Of a stretch of 64,000 nucleotides of DNA, positions 27,830 to 36,496 are shown in pieces. This DNA is from Streptomyces sp. A1136. Its GTDB lineage: Bacteria; Actinomycetota; Actinomycetes; Streptomycetales; Streptomycetaceae. The stretch's first letter is position 1. Each line of letters starts with the position of its first letter. The DNA is taken from contig NZ_SSBJ01000009.1 of assembly GCF_004795055.1 (NCBI RefSeq), positions 152,450 through 216,449 on the forward strand. Direction: 5' to 3'. The notes beneath the pieces were generated by a model. That model worked only from the letters and a program-made list of their open reading frames with translations, made no database searches and was not told the DNA's origin. The position numbers and the translations under genes were made by a program.

Positions 27830-29467
27830 ATGAGAAAGCGCATCTCCCTGCTGGCCGCGTGCGGCCTGGTGGCCCTGGGCACGGCCACCGTCCCCGCGAA
27901 CGCCGCGGAACCCGTCTTTCCCCTCATCGGCCCCGCCGCCCTCGACCTCCCGCTGCCCGTGGAAGGCGGCTCCGCCAGGGAGCAGCGGCTGAGCATCGGC
28001 CTCGACGGGCCCGCCACCCCCGGCGCTTCCTTCACGGGCTTGTTCAGGGTCGACCTGAGCAAGGTCGCCGGCGTCGCGACCGTCCGCGAGCACACCGGCG
28101 GCCCCTCGCACCAGTGCGTCGAGAAGGACGGCGCGCTGGAGTGCGCCTACGTCGGCCTGCCCGTCGACCTCGAACTGGACGTGGCCGCCGCCAAGGGCGC
28201 CGCGAACGGCGCGACCGGCGAGATCACTGTGACGGGCAAGGTCCCCGGCGCCACCGTCACCGCGCTCACCACCAAGGTCAGCGTCGGCGGCCCCGACCTG
28301 GTGATGCGGGAGATGAGCCTCAAGAAGGACCTCACGCCGGGCGAGACCCAGCCGATGCCGCTGGTGTTCGCCAACGCGGGCACGCAGGCCGCACACGGCG
28401 TCGTGCTGGAGCTGGGCACCACGCGCGGCATGGAGCTCGTCGAGACGTACGACAACTGCCGCACCCGCGCCGCCGGCGACCTGACCACGGTGCTCTGCTC
28501 CGTCGAGGGCGACTTCGTCCCCGGCGCGGTCTACGAGCTGGCCGGCGACAGCCCGCTGCACATCGAGGCCACCCGGCACGCCTACGACGACACGCTGGTC
28601 TACGGCATCCACCCGGCCGGTGACGAGCCGAAGGCAACGTCGTGGAGCAGCAGGGCGACGACCGGCCGGAAGCTGACCGCGACCCCCGTCAAGAGCGCGC
28701 CGGCCGCGCCCGCGCTGCGCGCGACGGACCTGAACCCCGGCGACAACCGGCGCGAGTTCGTCTTCCACACCCGGAACACCGCCGACTTCGCGACGAGTCC
28801 GGTGTCCCTCAAGGGCAAGAAGGGCGACACCCTCACCACCGCTTTCACCTTCGAGAACAAGGGTCCGGCCTGGATCCGCGCCGCGCGCCCGGCCGACTCG
28901 GCGGCCCGCACGGTCGTCGTGGTCCCCGAGGGCGCGAAGGTCACCCGCAAGCCGCAGGAGTGCCTCGCCGTCGACACGGACGGCACCAAGCGCGTCGAGC
29001 AGCTCGGTGCGCCGCGCTACGAGTGCGCGCTCGGCAACCGGATCGGCGAGAACGAGAAGGTGGTCTACCCCTTCGACCTGAAGGTGGAGAAGGTGGTGGA
29101 GGACGCCAAGGGCTCCGTCACCGTCGGCGACTGGGGCGCGAGCGCGCCGCGCCCGCACGCCTTCGACCCGAACGCGGCCAACAACACCGCGGCCGTCGTC
29201 ATCAACGCCAAGGGCGGCACGGGCACGGGCCCGACCCCCGGCCCGTCGACGAGCGGCAGCCCCTCCCCGTCCCCGTCCGTGAGCGCGTCGGCGAGCGCCT
29301 CGCCCACCGCGAGTGCCTCCGGCGCCGGTACGGGCACGACCGCGCAGGGCGGCAACCTGGCGTCCACCGGCAGCACGGTCGGTCCGCTGGCGATCGGCGC
29401 CGCGGCGTTGGTCGCGGCGGGCGGCGCGCTGTACGTGGCGGTCCGCCGGCGGGGCGCGCGCGCCTAG
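27830..29467 (+). CDS. Sortase-anchored surface protein (LAxTG)
   Basis: A 545-residue secreted protein. A Sec signal (RKR, hydrophobic core, cleavage near ANAAEP) is followed by two beta-rich parts that look like CARDB/DUF11-type Ig folds (TPGETQPMPLVFANAGTQAA and KKGDTLTTAFTFENKGPAW), each with Cys pairs, a Ser/Pro/Thr spacer, and the sorting signal LASTG (510-514), a hydrophobic span and RRRGARA. Streptomyces class E sortases recognise LAxTG, so it should be linked to peptidoglycan. The ligand is unknown. ATG 27830 (AAGGGGG ahead) is preferred to the frame from 27725. It is a single gene between two strong terminators. Confidence 0.85.
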   Translation: MRKRISLLAACGLVALGTATVPANAAEPVFPLIGPAALDLPLPVEGGSAREQRLSIGLDGPATPGASFTGLFRVDLSKVAGVATVREHTGGPSHQCVEKDGALECAYVGLPVDLELDVAAAKGAANGATGEITVTGKVPGATVTALTTKVSVGGPDLVMREMSLKKDLTPGETQPMPLVFANAGTQAAHGVVLELGTTRGMELVETYDNCRTRAAGDLTTVLCSVEGDFVPGAVYELAGDSPLHIEATRHAYDDTLVYGIHPAGDEPKATSWSSRATTGRKLTATPVKSAPAAPALRATDLNPGDNRREFVFHTRNTADFATSPVSLKGKKGDTLTTAFTFENKGPAWIRAARPADSAARTVVVVPEGAKVTRKPQECLAVDTDGTKRVEQLGAPRYECALGNRIGENEKVVYPFDLKVEKVVEDAKGSVTVGDWGASAPRPHAFDPNAANNTAAVVINAKGGTGTGPTPGPSTSGSPSPSPSVSASASASPTASASGAGTGTTAQGGNLASTGSTVGPLAIGAAALVAAGGALYVAVRRRGARA

Positions 29468-29482
29468 CGCTTCGCGCACGAC

Positions 29483-29524
29483 GGAACGGCCGGCCCCGGG
29501 GCGTCCCCCGGGGCCGGCCGTTCC
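29483..29524. terminator. Terminator after the surface protein gene
   Basis: GGAACGGCCGGCCCCGGGG (29483-29501) pairs over 19 bp with 29506-29524, four-base loop. From 29525 to 29747 I see no further gene or site. Confidence 0.92.
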
Positions 29525-29747
29525 TCTGGGTGACCGGGCCGCTGTCCCCTGCCGTCCGGTCACGCGCGGGAGCGGGGTCCCACGACGCACACCCGTCGGG
29601 CGGTACGTCTCATCGCTCCCGCGCAGTCACACGTGGTGGTACCGGCCCGCGCCTGGCCGGCGCGGACACCGGCATCAACGACGGCCCGGCGGCGCCGGTC
29701 ACACTCCGGACGGGTGACGAACAGCCGCCCGCCGGGGCCCAACGGCC

Positions 29748-30050
29748 TCACACCCGGCCGCGGCACAGCTCCAGCAGGGTCATGGCGAGGGCCGTGCCGG
29801 GCTTGCCGAGGGCATCGCCCCAATGGGAGAGCACCTCCATCTCGCGGGACAGGTGCACCCGGCGGCCACCGGAGCCGATCCGGGCCTCCTGGATGACCGT
29901 CGAGACGGCCATCCGCTCCTGGATCAGACCGATGATCCGGTCGTCGATGGCGTCGATGCGCTCGCGGGAGTCGGCGATCAGCCGCTCGGGGGTGGTGATC
30001 ACGGCGCCGGTCGTGGTGCTGCCGGTCGTGGTGGTGGTCATCGTGCTCAT
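29748..30050 (-). CDS. Chorismate mutase (AroQ type)
   Basis: A 100-residue all-helical chorismate mutase that turns chorismate into prephenate, the branch point to Phe and Tyr. After a Thr-rich start, the first helix has RLIADSRERIDAIDDRIIGLIQERM with the catalytic Arg, then the second and third helices (VSTVIQEARIGSG, RVHLSREMEVL...LELCRGRV). No prephenate dehydratase is fused. AGGAGAA precedes ATG 30050. The transcript appears to start near 30220 and carries a short aromatic-rich ORF and a strong hairpin (separate entries), suggesting control by aromatic amino acid supply. guaA is divergent. Confidence 0.85.
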   Translation of the reverse strand: MSTMTTTTTGSTTTGAVITTPERLIADSRERIDAIDDRIIGLIQERMAVSTVIQEARIGSGGRRVHLSREMEVLSHWGDALGKPGTALAMTLLELCRGRV

Positions 30051-30093
30051 GGCGGTTCTCCTGTGGGTCGTGCCGTCAGGAGCGGAAACGCAG

Positions 30094-30125
30094 GAGCGCC
30101 CCGGTCCTGTCGGACCGGGGCGCTC
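30094..30125 (-). promoter_or_regulatory. Leader hairpin before chorismate mutase (possible attenuator)
   Basis: GGACCGGGGCGCTC on the minus strand (30107-30094) pairs perfectly over 14 bp with its complement at 30112-30125, loop four, 44 bases before the chorismate mutase start. There is only a short T run after it, which is normal for intrinsic terminators in this group. It is 26 bases after the stop of the leader ORF. Confidence 0.6.
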
Positions 30126-30151
30126 TGGGAAGTCAGCGGCTCAAGCGAGCA

Positions 30152-30220
30152 TCACGATGACCCATGGCGACCGGACCGGCCGGTGCCATAGGTAAAGAGG
30201 AAGCTCAGCTGCTTGCGCAT
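30152..30220 (-). CDS. Putative 22-residue aromatic leader peptide
   Basis: Reading leftward from ATG 30220, the frame encodes MRKQLSFLFTYG and ten more residues, then TGA. Two Phe and one Tyr fall within codons 7-11, and Phe9 and Tyr11 use TTT and TAT, both rare in this very G+C-rich DNA. There is no ribosome site, but GATAAT ends seven bases before the ATG, so translation could start on a leaderless transcript. It is followed by a strong hairpin and the chorismate mutase gene. This layout is that of a transcription-attenuation leader. The ORF is short, so chance is not excluded. Confidence 0.5.
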   Translation of the reverse strand: MRKQLSFLFTYGTGRSGRHGSS

Positions 30221-30227
30221 GGAAGGG

Positions 30228-30257
30228 ATTATCGCCATCCGTCCCGTTCGGGGCCAA
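30228..30257 (-). promoter_or_regulatory. Promoter for the chorismate mutase leader
   Basis: On the minus strand, TTGGCC (30257-30252), 18 bases, GATAAT (30233-30228). The start would fall at or next to the A of the leader ATG at 30220. Confidence 0.55.
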
Positions 30258-30371
30258 ACCCGCCCGGATGGTGAGACGGGCAGGTCCCGCCCTCCGGTGA
30301 GCGGGGCGTCGCCCTCCGTCACGGACGCCGGTCCTCGGAAGGTACGACAAAGCAGGGGGTGCCGCCGCCGT

Positions 30372-30377
30372 TAGAAT
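30372..30377 (+). promoter_or_regulatory. -10 box of guaA
   Basis: TAGAAT fits the vegetative -10 pattern TANNNT, 42 bases before the GTG start. No clear TTGAC lies 17-18 bp upstream, so this promoter may need an activator or be weak. Confidence 0.5.
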
Positions 30378-30418
30378 CGACAAAACAGCCACCTTTTCTC
30401 CGCCGGAAGGCCGCCCCC

Positions 30419-32005
30419 GTGCCAGAAGCACCCTCCGCCGCCCACGACAGCGCCCCGGACACGGTTCTCGTCGTCGACTTCGGCGCACAGTACGCCCAGC
30501 TCATCGCCCGCCGCGTCCGCGAGGCACGGGTCTACAGCGAGATCGTGCCCAGCACCATGCCCGTGGCCGAGATGCTGGCCAAGGACCCCAAGGCGATCAT
30601 CCTGTCCGGCGGCCCGTCCTCCGTCTACGAAGAGGGCGCCCCGCAGCTCGACCGCGCGATCTTCGAGGCCGGGGTCCCCGTCTTCGGCATGTGCTACGGC
30701 TTCCAGCTGATGGCGACCACCCTCGGCGGGCAGGTCGACAACACCGGCGCCCGCGAGTACGGCCGCACCCCGCTCGCCGTCTCCAAGGCCGGCTCCACCC
30801 TCTTCGAGGGCACCCCCGAGAACCAGTCGGTGTGGATGTCGCACGGCGACGCCTGCTCCGCCGCCCCCGAGGGCTTCTCCGTCACCGCCTCGACCGACGT
30901 GGTGCCCGTCGCCGCGTTCGAGAACGACGAGAAGAAGCTGTACGGCGTGCAGTACCACCCCGAGGTCATGCACTCCACGCACGGCCAGCTGGTGCTGGAG
31001 CACTTCCTCTACCGCGGCGCGGGCCTCAAGCCGACCTGGACCACCGGCAACATCGTCGAGGAGCAGGTCGCCGCCATCCGCGAGCAGGTCGGCGACAAGC
31101 GCGCGATCTGCGGCCTCTCCGGTGGCGTGGACTCCGCCGTCGCCGCCGCCCTCGTCCAGAAGGCCATCGGCTCGCAGCTGACCTGCGTGTACGTCGACCA
31201 CGGCCTGATGCGCAAGGGCGAGACCGAGCAGGTCGAGAAGGACTTCGTCGCCGCGACCGGCGTCCAGCTGAAGGTCGTCGACGCGCAGGAGCGCTTCCTG
31301 AACGCGCTCGCGGGCGTCTCCGACCCCGAGACCAAGCGGAAGATCATCGGCCGCGAGTTCATCCGCGTCTTCGAGCAGGCCCAGGCGGAGATCATCGCCG
31401 AGGGCGGCGCGGACGTGGCCTTCCTGGTCCAGGGCACCCTGTACCCGGACGTCGTCGAGTCCGGCGGCGGCACCGGCACCGCCAACATCAAGTCGCACCA
31501 CAACGTGGGCGGCCTCCCCGACGACATCGAGTTCGAGCTCGTCGAGCCGCTGCGCCAGCTGTTCAAGGACGAGGTCCGGATGGTCGGCCAGGAGCTCGGC
31601 CTGCCGGACGAGATCGTCCACCGCCAGCCCTTCCCGGGCCCCGGCCTCGGCATCCGCATCGTCGGCGAGGTCACCAAGGAGCGCCTGGACCTGCTGCGCG
31701 AGGCCGACGCCATCGCCCGCGAGGAGCTCACCGCCGCCGGCCTGGACCGGGAGATCTGGCAGTGCCCGGTCGTCCTGCTCGCGGACGTGCGCAGCGTGGG
31801 CGTCCAGGGTGACGGCCGCACCTACGGCCACCCGATCGTGCTGCGTCCCGTCTCGTCCGAGGACGCGATGACCGCGGACTGGACGCGCATGCCGTACGAG
31901 GTGCTCGCCCGGATCTCGACCCGCATCACCAACGAGGTGGCGGACGTGAACCGCGTCGTCCTGGACTGCACCAGCAAGCCGCCGGGCACCATCGAGTGGG
32001 AGTGA
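30419..32005 (+). CDS. guaA: GMP synthase (glutamine-hydrolysing)
   Basis: A 528-residue enzyme that aminates XMP to GMP with glutamine and ATP. The N-terminal class I amidotransferase domain has the nucleophile in GMCYGFQLM and the His/Glu of QYHPEV; the ATP pyrophosphatase domain has the P-loop [12 protein letters not shown]; the C-terminal dimerisation domain ends in [15 protein letters not shown], which is canonical. GTG 30419 follows GGAAGG; the frame from 30359 is too long at the N-terminus. It completes the guanine pathway with guaB at 10.8 kb. Confidence 0.98.
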   Translation: MPEAPSAAHDSAPDTVLVVDFGAQYAQLIARRVREARVYSEIVPSTMPVAEMLAKDPKAIILSGGPSSVYEEGAPQLDRAIFEAGVPVFGMCYGFQLMATTLGGQVDNTGAREYGRTPLAVSKAGSTLFEGTPENQSVWMSHGDACSAAPEGFSVTASTDVVPVAAFENDEKKLYGVQYHPEVMHSTHGQLVLEHFLYRGAGLKPTWTTGNIVEEQVAAIREQVGDKRAICGLSGGVDSAVAAALVQKAIGSQLTCVYVDHGLMRKGETEQVEKDFVAATGVQLKVVDAQERFLNALAGVSDPETKRKIIGREFIRVFEQAQAEIIAEGGADVAFLVQGTLYPDVVESGGGTGTANIKSHHNVGGLPDDIEFELVEPLRQLFKDEVRMVGQELGLPDEIVHRQPFPGPGLGIRIVGEVTKERLDLLREADAIAREELTAAGLDREIWQCPVVLLADVRSVGVQGDGRTYGHPIVLRPVSSEDAMTADWTRMPYEVLARISTRITNEVADVNRVVLDCTSKPPGTIEWE

Positions 32006-32018
32006 TCCCCACCCGCTC

Positions 32019-32059
32019 CGACGAAGCCGCCGCCCCCACCGGGAGCGGCGGCTTCGTCG
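32019..32059. terminator. Terminator after guaA
   Basis: CGACGAAGCCGCCGC (32019-32033) pairs perfectly over 15 bp with 32045-32059. Confidence 0.9.
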
Positions 32060-32141
32060 CGTGTATGGCCTCTTGGGGAGCCCGCCGGTACCTTGCGCCG
32101 CGACCGGAGCCGGTACCCCGCGCCGCGACCGAAGGAGGGCC

Positions 32142-33005
32142 ATGGCCGAACGACCCGTGCCCGAACCCGCGCCCGACCCGGTGTCCGCCCTCGCGTCGGG
32201 GCCCGAACCCGTGCCCGCCGAGCGGCTGTGCTTCGAGCTGCCGCCCGTGCACGCGGACCCGGCGCAGGAGCGCGCCCACCGCCGGGAACGGCTCGCCGGG
32301 ACGCTGCGGCTGTTCGCGCGGCTCGGCTACGAGGACGGGGTCGGCGGGCACCTCACCGCCCGCGACCCCGAGTTCGAGGACGGCTACTGGGTGAACCCCT
32401 TCGGCCGGGCCTTCGCCTCCCTGACCGCCGCCGACCTGCTGCTGGTCGACGGGGACGGACGGGTGCTCCAGGGGTCCCGGCGGGTCAACCAGCTGGCCTT
32501 CGCCGTGCACGCCGCGGTACACCGGGCGCGCCCCGAGGCGGTGGCGGTGGTGCGCGTGCAGGCCCCCTACGGCAGGGCGCTGGCCGCGCTCGGCGAGCTG
32601 CTGGCCCCGGTCTCCCGCGAGGCCTGCGTGTTCTACCGGGATCACGCCCTCCTCGACGAGTACGCGGAGCCGCAGGACCCCCGGCGGATCGCCCGCGCGC
32701 TCGGCCCGTACAAGGCGCTGGTCCTGCGCAACGACGGGCTGTTGACGGTCGGCGGCTCGGTGGACGCGGCGGCCTGGTGGTTCATCGCCGCCGAGCGGGC
32801 GGCGCGGGTCCAACTGATCGCCCGGGCGGCCGGGAAACCGGTGCCCGTGGATCACCGCGCCGCGGTTGCGACGCGGGAGCGGTTCGGGACGGACCTGGCC
32901 GCCTGGGTGAGCTACCAGCCGCTGTGGCAGACGGTGGCGCGGGGACCCCGGTCACAGGGCGGGGAGGGCGGCCGGACGGGTGACGTCAACATCATGAACG
33001 GTTAA
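32142..33005 (+). CDS. Class II aldolase/adducin-fold protein without the metal-binding HxH
   Basis: A 287-residue protein of the class II aldolase/adducin family (fuculose-phosphate aldolase fold), seen from GYEDGVGGHLTARDPE, NPFG, LLVDGDGRVLQG and HAAVHRARPEAVAVV. In enzymes the next residues are HxH, the zinc ligands; here they are R138-V139-Q140. The later acidic and aromatic ACVFYRDHALLDEY segment is kept. Loss of two ligands argues against aldolase chemistry and for an adducin-like or regulatory role. AAGGAGG lies just before ATG 32142. It follows guaA and its terminator as a separate unit. Confidence 0.82.
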   Translation: MAERPVPEPAPDPVSALASGPEPVPAERLCFELPPVHADPAQERAHRRERLAGTLRLFARLGYEDGVGGHLTARDPEFEDGYWVNPFGRAFASLTAADLLLVDGDGRVLQGSRRVNQLAFAVHAAVHRARPEAVAVVRVQAPYGRALAALGELLAPVSREACVFYRDHALLDEYAEPQDPRRIARALGPYKALVLRNDGLLTVGGSVDAAAWWFIAAERAARVQLIARAAGKPVPVDHRAAVATRERFGTDLAAWVSYQPLWQTVARGPRSQGGEGGRTGDVNIMNG

Positions 33006-33101
33006 TCACCTGCTCTGACATCGTGCGCAATCCGGAGCAGTGCCGCAGTGGTGCACAATTCGCTGGCATCGCACCGGAGTTTCAGAGAGGCGGGCACGCA
33101 C

Positions 33102-34367
33102 GTGGCTGTCCAAGAGATCCCCCGAAGTACCCACGGCGGCACCTGCACCTGCGACGACTGCCCGCACGGCGCACGGGAGGGCCACCGCCGCGCGGTGGCC
33201 GCGTTCCTGGAGAAGCGGGAGGAGTTCGCCGCCGGGCAGGGCCTGCCCGCCGCGGTGGCCCGCTCCGCCGGCGCGTCGCGGCAGTGGGTCTCCGACGAGC
33301 TGACCCTGTCCGCGCGCACCGTCGCCGACCGGGGCCGCGAGGCCGGCCACTCATGGCTGTACCTGCTCTCCCGACGGGCCGTCCTCACCCTGTGGATCGC
33401 CGCCGGGGTGCTGCTGGTGGTCCAGATCGGCACCGCCCTCGGCACCGGCTGGTCCACCACCCGCACCGCCGGACTGCTGGCCGCGCTGATGCTGGCCGGG
33501 CTGCTGACCGTCGCCGCCCGGGCGCAGTCGCTGCGCGGCGGGCTGCTGGCCCCACTGGTCGGCGAGGACAACCGGCTGTCCACATCCAAGGCGGTGCCCG
33601 TCGCCTGGCTGGTACTGACCGCCTTCGCCGCGCTGCTGCCGGCGCTGCGCCTGGCCGCCTCATCGCCCGGACCGGAACGCCAGGCCCTGTACGCGGGGCT
33701 GGCGCTGGGGCGGGCGCTTCCGCTGCTGGCGGTGCTCGCCCTGACCTCGGGCGTCGCGGTGCTGGTGCGCCGGGTGGTCTCCGTACGGATCATGGGCCAG
33801 AGGCTGCAGAAGCTGCCCGCGGACCACCCCAGTGGGGCGGACCTGCTCACCGACGACGCCGGGCGGGGCAGTTTCCCCGACGCCCAGTACGTGCTGGTCT
33901 CCACGGTGGTGCTGGCCTTCGCGGCGGTGTCGCTGGCCCGCTTCCCCGACCGGCTGCCGCGACTGCCGTGGGCGCTGACCCTGCTGGTCGCGCTGTCGGC
34001 GGCGGTGTACCTCGCGGCGAAATACGCGGAGGGCAGCCGGCCGCTGGTGCTGTCGGTGGTGCGCAGACGGGAGCCCGGGGACCTGGACGCCGCCGTCCGC
34101 CCCGGCGACGACATCGAGATCCGGGGCGTCGGGTTCGTGCCGCCCGGGGCGCAGACGCCGGAGATGCTGGCCCGTCTGGTGGTGCGGATCGGGGCCGTGC
34201 ACGTCCACGTGCCGCTGGTGCCGGTGGCGGGCGGCTTCACCAACCCGTCGGACACCGCGCTGACGGTGCCCGTGCCCGCGGAAGTGGAACCGGGCCGGGT
34301 CGAGATCCAGGTCGTCACCGCCGCGGGGGTGGAATCCAACCGCTGCGCCGTCGACGTGGCCGAATGA
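33102..34367 (+). CDS. Integral membrane protein with N-terminal Cys cluster and IPT-like tail
   Basis: A 421-residue protein I cannot assign. The N-terminus has CTCDDCPHG, a compact Cys/His group that could hold zinc, and a region resembling a helix-turn-helix (EKREEFAAGQGLPAAVARSA). About six to eight hydrophobic helices span residues 85-310. The last 100 residues (IEIRGVGFVPPGAQTPEM... to SNRCAVDV) resemble an IPT/TIG Ig-like fold, perhaps outside the membrane. GTG 33102 has AGAGAGGCGG upstream; GTG 33048 would add 18 residues without a better site. It is 18 bp before the DoxX gene and probably co-transcribed with it. Confidence 0.72.
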   Translation: MAVQEIPRSTHGGTCTCDDCPHGAREGHRRAVAAFLEKREEFAAGQGLPAAVARSAGASRQWVSDELTLSARTVADRGREAGHSWLYLLSRRAVLTLWIAAGVLLVVQIGTALGTGWSTTRTAGLLAALMLAGLLTVAARAQSLRGGLLAPLVGEDNRLSTSKAVPVAWLVLTAFAALLPALRLAASSPGPERQALYAGLALGRALPLLAVLALTSGVAVLVRRVVSVRIMGQRLQKLPADHPSGADLLTDDAGRGSFPDAQYVLVSTVVLAFAAVSLARFPDRLPRLPWALTLLVALSAAVYLAAKYAEGSRPLVLSVVRRREPGDLDAAVRPGDDIEIRGVGFVPPGAQTPEMLARLVVRIGAVHVHVPLVPVAGGFTNPSDTALTVPVPAEVEPGRVEIQVVTAAGVESNRCAVDVAE

Positions 34368-34385
34368 AGCGGGTACACAGGGGGA

Positions 34386-34904
34386 GTGAACCGAACTGAT
34401 GTCTCTGCGGCCGACGTCCCTCCCGAGGCCGGTGCCGGCCTGCGGGATCGCACCGCCCGGTACGCGCTCCTCCCGCTGAGGATCTTCCTCGGCGTCACCT
34501 TCGTCTACGCGGGTCTGGACAAGCTGACCGACTCCGCGTTCCTGTCCGCCTCCGGCCCCGGTTCCATCGGCGAGCTGATGCACGGCGTACGGGACACCTC
34601 GGCGGTTCCCGCCCTGGTCGACCTGGCCCTCAAGGCCCCCGTCGGCTTCGCCGTGGCCCTCGCGGTCGGTGAACTGCTCGTCGGTCTCGGCGTCCTCGCC
34701 GGGCTGCTGACCCGGATCGCGGCCACCGGCGGCGCGCTGATCTCGCTCAGCCTGTGGCTCACGGTCTCCTGGGCCGTCTCCCCGTACTACTACGGCAACG
34801 ACCTGGCCTACCTGATGGCCTGGCTCCCGCTGATCCTCGCCGGGGCGCCCTACCTGTCGCTGGACGGGCTGCTGCGCTCGCGCCGGTCCCGGCGTACGGC
34901 GTAG
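34386..34904 (+). CDS. DoxX family membrane protein
   Basis: A 172-residue protein with four membrane helices. Features of the DoxX group are LRIFLGVTFVYAGLDKLTD near residue 32 and the later ALAVGELLVGLGVLAGLLTRIAA and YYYGNDLAYLMAWLP. Family members are linked to quinone-dependent or thiosulfate oxidation and, in mycobacteria, to a membrane oxidoreductase complex with SodA and SseA; no such partners are here. The GTG start follows GGGGGA directly. Its last 55 bases overlap a small leftward gene. Confidence 0.8.
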   Translation: MNRTDVSAADVPPEAGAGLRDRTARYALLPLRIFLGVTFVYAGLDKLTDSAFLSASGPGSIGELMHGVRDTSAVPALVDLALKAPVGFAVALAVGELLVGLGVLAGLLTRIAATGGALISLSLWLTVSWAVSPYYYGNDLAYLMAWLPLILAGAPYLSLDGLLRSRRSRRTA

Positions 34905-35074
34905 GTCACCAGCCCCGCCAGCGCCGCGAGGGCGAAACCGCCGATCGTCAGCGGGACCACGGCGTACCACGGCGCGTCCGTCTCACCGGTCGCGTCGAGC
35001 AGGTAGAGGACACCGCCCGCCAGCAGGACCAGGCCGGCGATCAGCCGTCCCGGCAGGAACTCATGACGCCGCAC
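34850..35074 (-). CDS. Small two-helix membrane protein
   Basis: A 74-residue protein with two hydrophobic segments (LIAGLVLLAGGVLYLL and AVVPLTIGGFALAALAGLVTYAV) joined by a short acidic loop, ending in a basic tail. I chose GTG 35074, with GGTGGAGG six bases upstream, over the codon at 35098. It overlaps the end of the PspC gene upstream by 14 bases, suggesting coupled translation, and overlaps the 3' end of the convergent DoxX gene by 55 bases. Function unknown; it is likely part of the PspC operon. Confidence 0.65.
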   Translation of the reverse strand: MRRHEFLPGRLIAGLVLLAGGVLYLLDATGETDAPWYAVVPLTIGGFALAALAGLVTYAVRRDRRERSSPSSDR

Positions 35075-36365
35075 GGGCCACCTCCACCTGTCCCACACCC
35101 GCGTCCAGGTGCAGCTCGATCGTCCCGCCGGCCTCGGTGCCGGCGGCCGGCGGCAGGGTCACCCGCCGCGTTTCGCCACCGCTCTCGATCCGCACGTCCC
35201 GGCTCGTCTCGCCCGGCATCCGGATGTCCCCCACCCGGATCGAGACGTCGGTCCGCGCGGTGACCTCGCGGGGCACGACCACCTTGAGCCGGCCCGCCTC
35301 GATCGACGCCCGGACGGTCAGGGTGCTGCCCTTCGTGACGTCCAGCCGGCTCAGGTCCAAGGTGGCGAGCCCCGTCCCCGAGGAGTACCGCGGCCGTACG
35401 TCGGTAACCGCCGCCGGCCGCCACAGCACGTCGTGCCAGTCCGTGCCGACGTCACGGGGCAGTACCGCCGCCCCCGCCAGCAGCCCGGCCGTGAGCAGGG
35501 ACAGCAGGATCGTGCCGAAGCCGGTGCGGCCCTTGACGGAGCTGACGGCGAGGCCCAGCCCGAAGACCACCAGCGCGGCGGCCAGACCGACCTGGAGGGC
35601 GTGCGAGAGGGTGCTTCCCCGCCACACCGACGCACAGGCGCTGCCGCCCACCAGCAGGGCCAGGACGAACACCCTGCCGCCGATCCCGCCCGAGGGCGCC
35701 GCCTTGGCGGCGGGCGCCGGGGCCACCGGGGTCGGGCCGCTCGGGCCGGCGCCGTCGTCCGGCCCCCACAGATAGCCCGTCGACCCGACGGGGCCGGTGG
35801 TGCCGTCCTTGACCAGCGGGTCCCGCCACCACGAAGGGCTGCCGGGCACGGGCGGCGCCTGCGTCTCCGGCGGCGGCACCGGCCGGTGCGCGGCGCTGCG
35901 CGGAGCCTCGGGCGAAGCCGGCTCCGGCGGGGCAGAGGCGCGGTGCCGCCGGGACCAGTACGCGGCCCCGCCGAGCGCCAGGACGACCAGGATGGAGAAG
36001 ACGCCCAGGCCGCCGTTGTCCAGCATCGACAGGAACAGCGCGCAGCCCACCAGCGCCGCGAACAGCGCCGCCAGGGTCGCCCCCTCCACCCGGCCCGTGA
36101 GCAGCTTCTTCGCCTCGGAGTCCTCCTCGCCCTCCGCCGGGAGCAACAGCCAGGCGAACCCGTAGAAGATCAGGCCGACGCCCCCGGTGACCGCGAGGAC
36201 GCCGAGGACGATGCGGAAGACCACCGGGTCCAGGTCGAAATACCGGCCGAGACCGCCGCACACGCCCGCGAGGACCTTGTCGCGCTTGCTGCGGCGCAGC
36301 GCCGGGCGGCCCTCCGGGGCGGGGGCCCCGGAAGCTGCCGGCGGGGAGTCGTGCACTTCGGTCAT
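35061..36365 (-). CDS. PspC domain membrane protein
   Basis: A 434-residue protein. The PspC domain (about 24-80) is typical: LRRSKRDKVLAGVCGGLGRYFDLDPVVFRIVL and a following membrane helix. More membrane helices lie near 95-135 and 235-310, with a Pro-rich loop between. The C-terminal 130 residues (YSSGTGLATLDLSRLDVTKGSTLTVRAS, DVSIRVGDIRMPG, LHLDAGVGQVEV) form repeated short strands like LiaF/DUF2154-type beta-helix domains. Proteins of this kind sense envelope stress with a LiaRS-type system; a PspC histidine kinase and regulator are divergent, 131 bp away. ATG 36365 lacks a clear ribosome site. Confidence 0.85.
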   Translation of the reverse strand: MTEVHDSPPAASGAPAPEGRPALRRSKRDKVLAGVCGGLGRYFDLDPVVFRIVLGVLAVTGGVGLIFYGFAWLLLPAEGEEDSEAKKLLTGRVEGATLAALFAALVGCALFLSMLDNGGLGVFSILVVLALGGAAYWSRRHRASAPPEPASPEAPRSAAHRPVPPPETQAPPVPGSPSWWRDPLVKDGTTGPVGSTGYLWGPDDGAGPSGPTPVAPAPAAKAAPSGGIGGRVFVLALLVGGSACASVWRGSTLSHALQVGLAAALVVFGLGLAVSSVKGRTGFGTILLSLLTAGLLAGAAVLPRDVGTDWHDVLWRPAAVTDVRPRYSSGTGLATLDLSRLDVTKGSTLTVRASIEAGRLKVVVPREVTARTDVSIRVGDIRMPGETSRDVRIESGGETRRVTLPPAAGTEAGGTIELHLDAGVGQVEVARAAS

Positions 36366-36496
36366 GCGTCCATGGTGACGGGCCGTCCGGGCCCGTGACA
36401 TCCGGCCCGACCCTGGGACAACCCTGATATCCCCCGCATCGAACTGGGGGAACGCCCTGATGACCCCGGGCCGCCGGGCGTGTGACCATCGGTGAC

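Noticed and set aside
29525..29747. Small gene or RNA in the gap after the surface protein
   Set aside because: No frame with a good start and codon pattern, and no tRNA-like or recognisable RNA structure.
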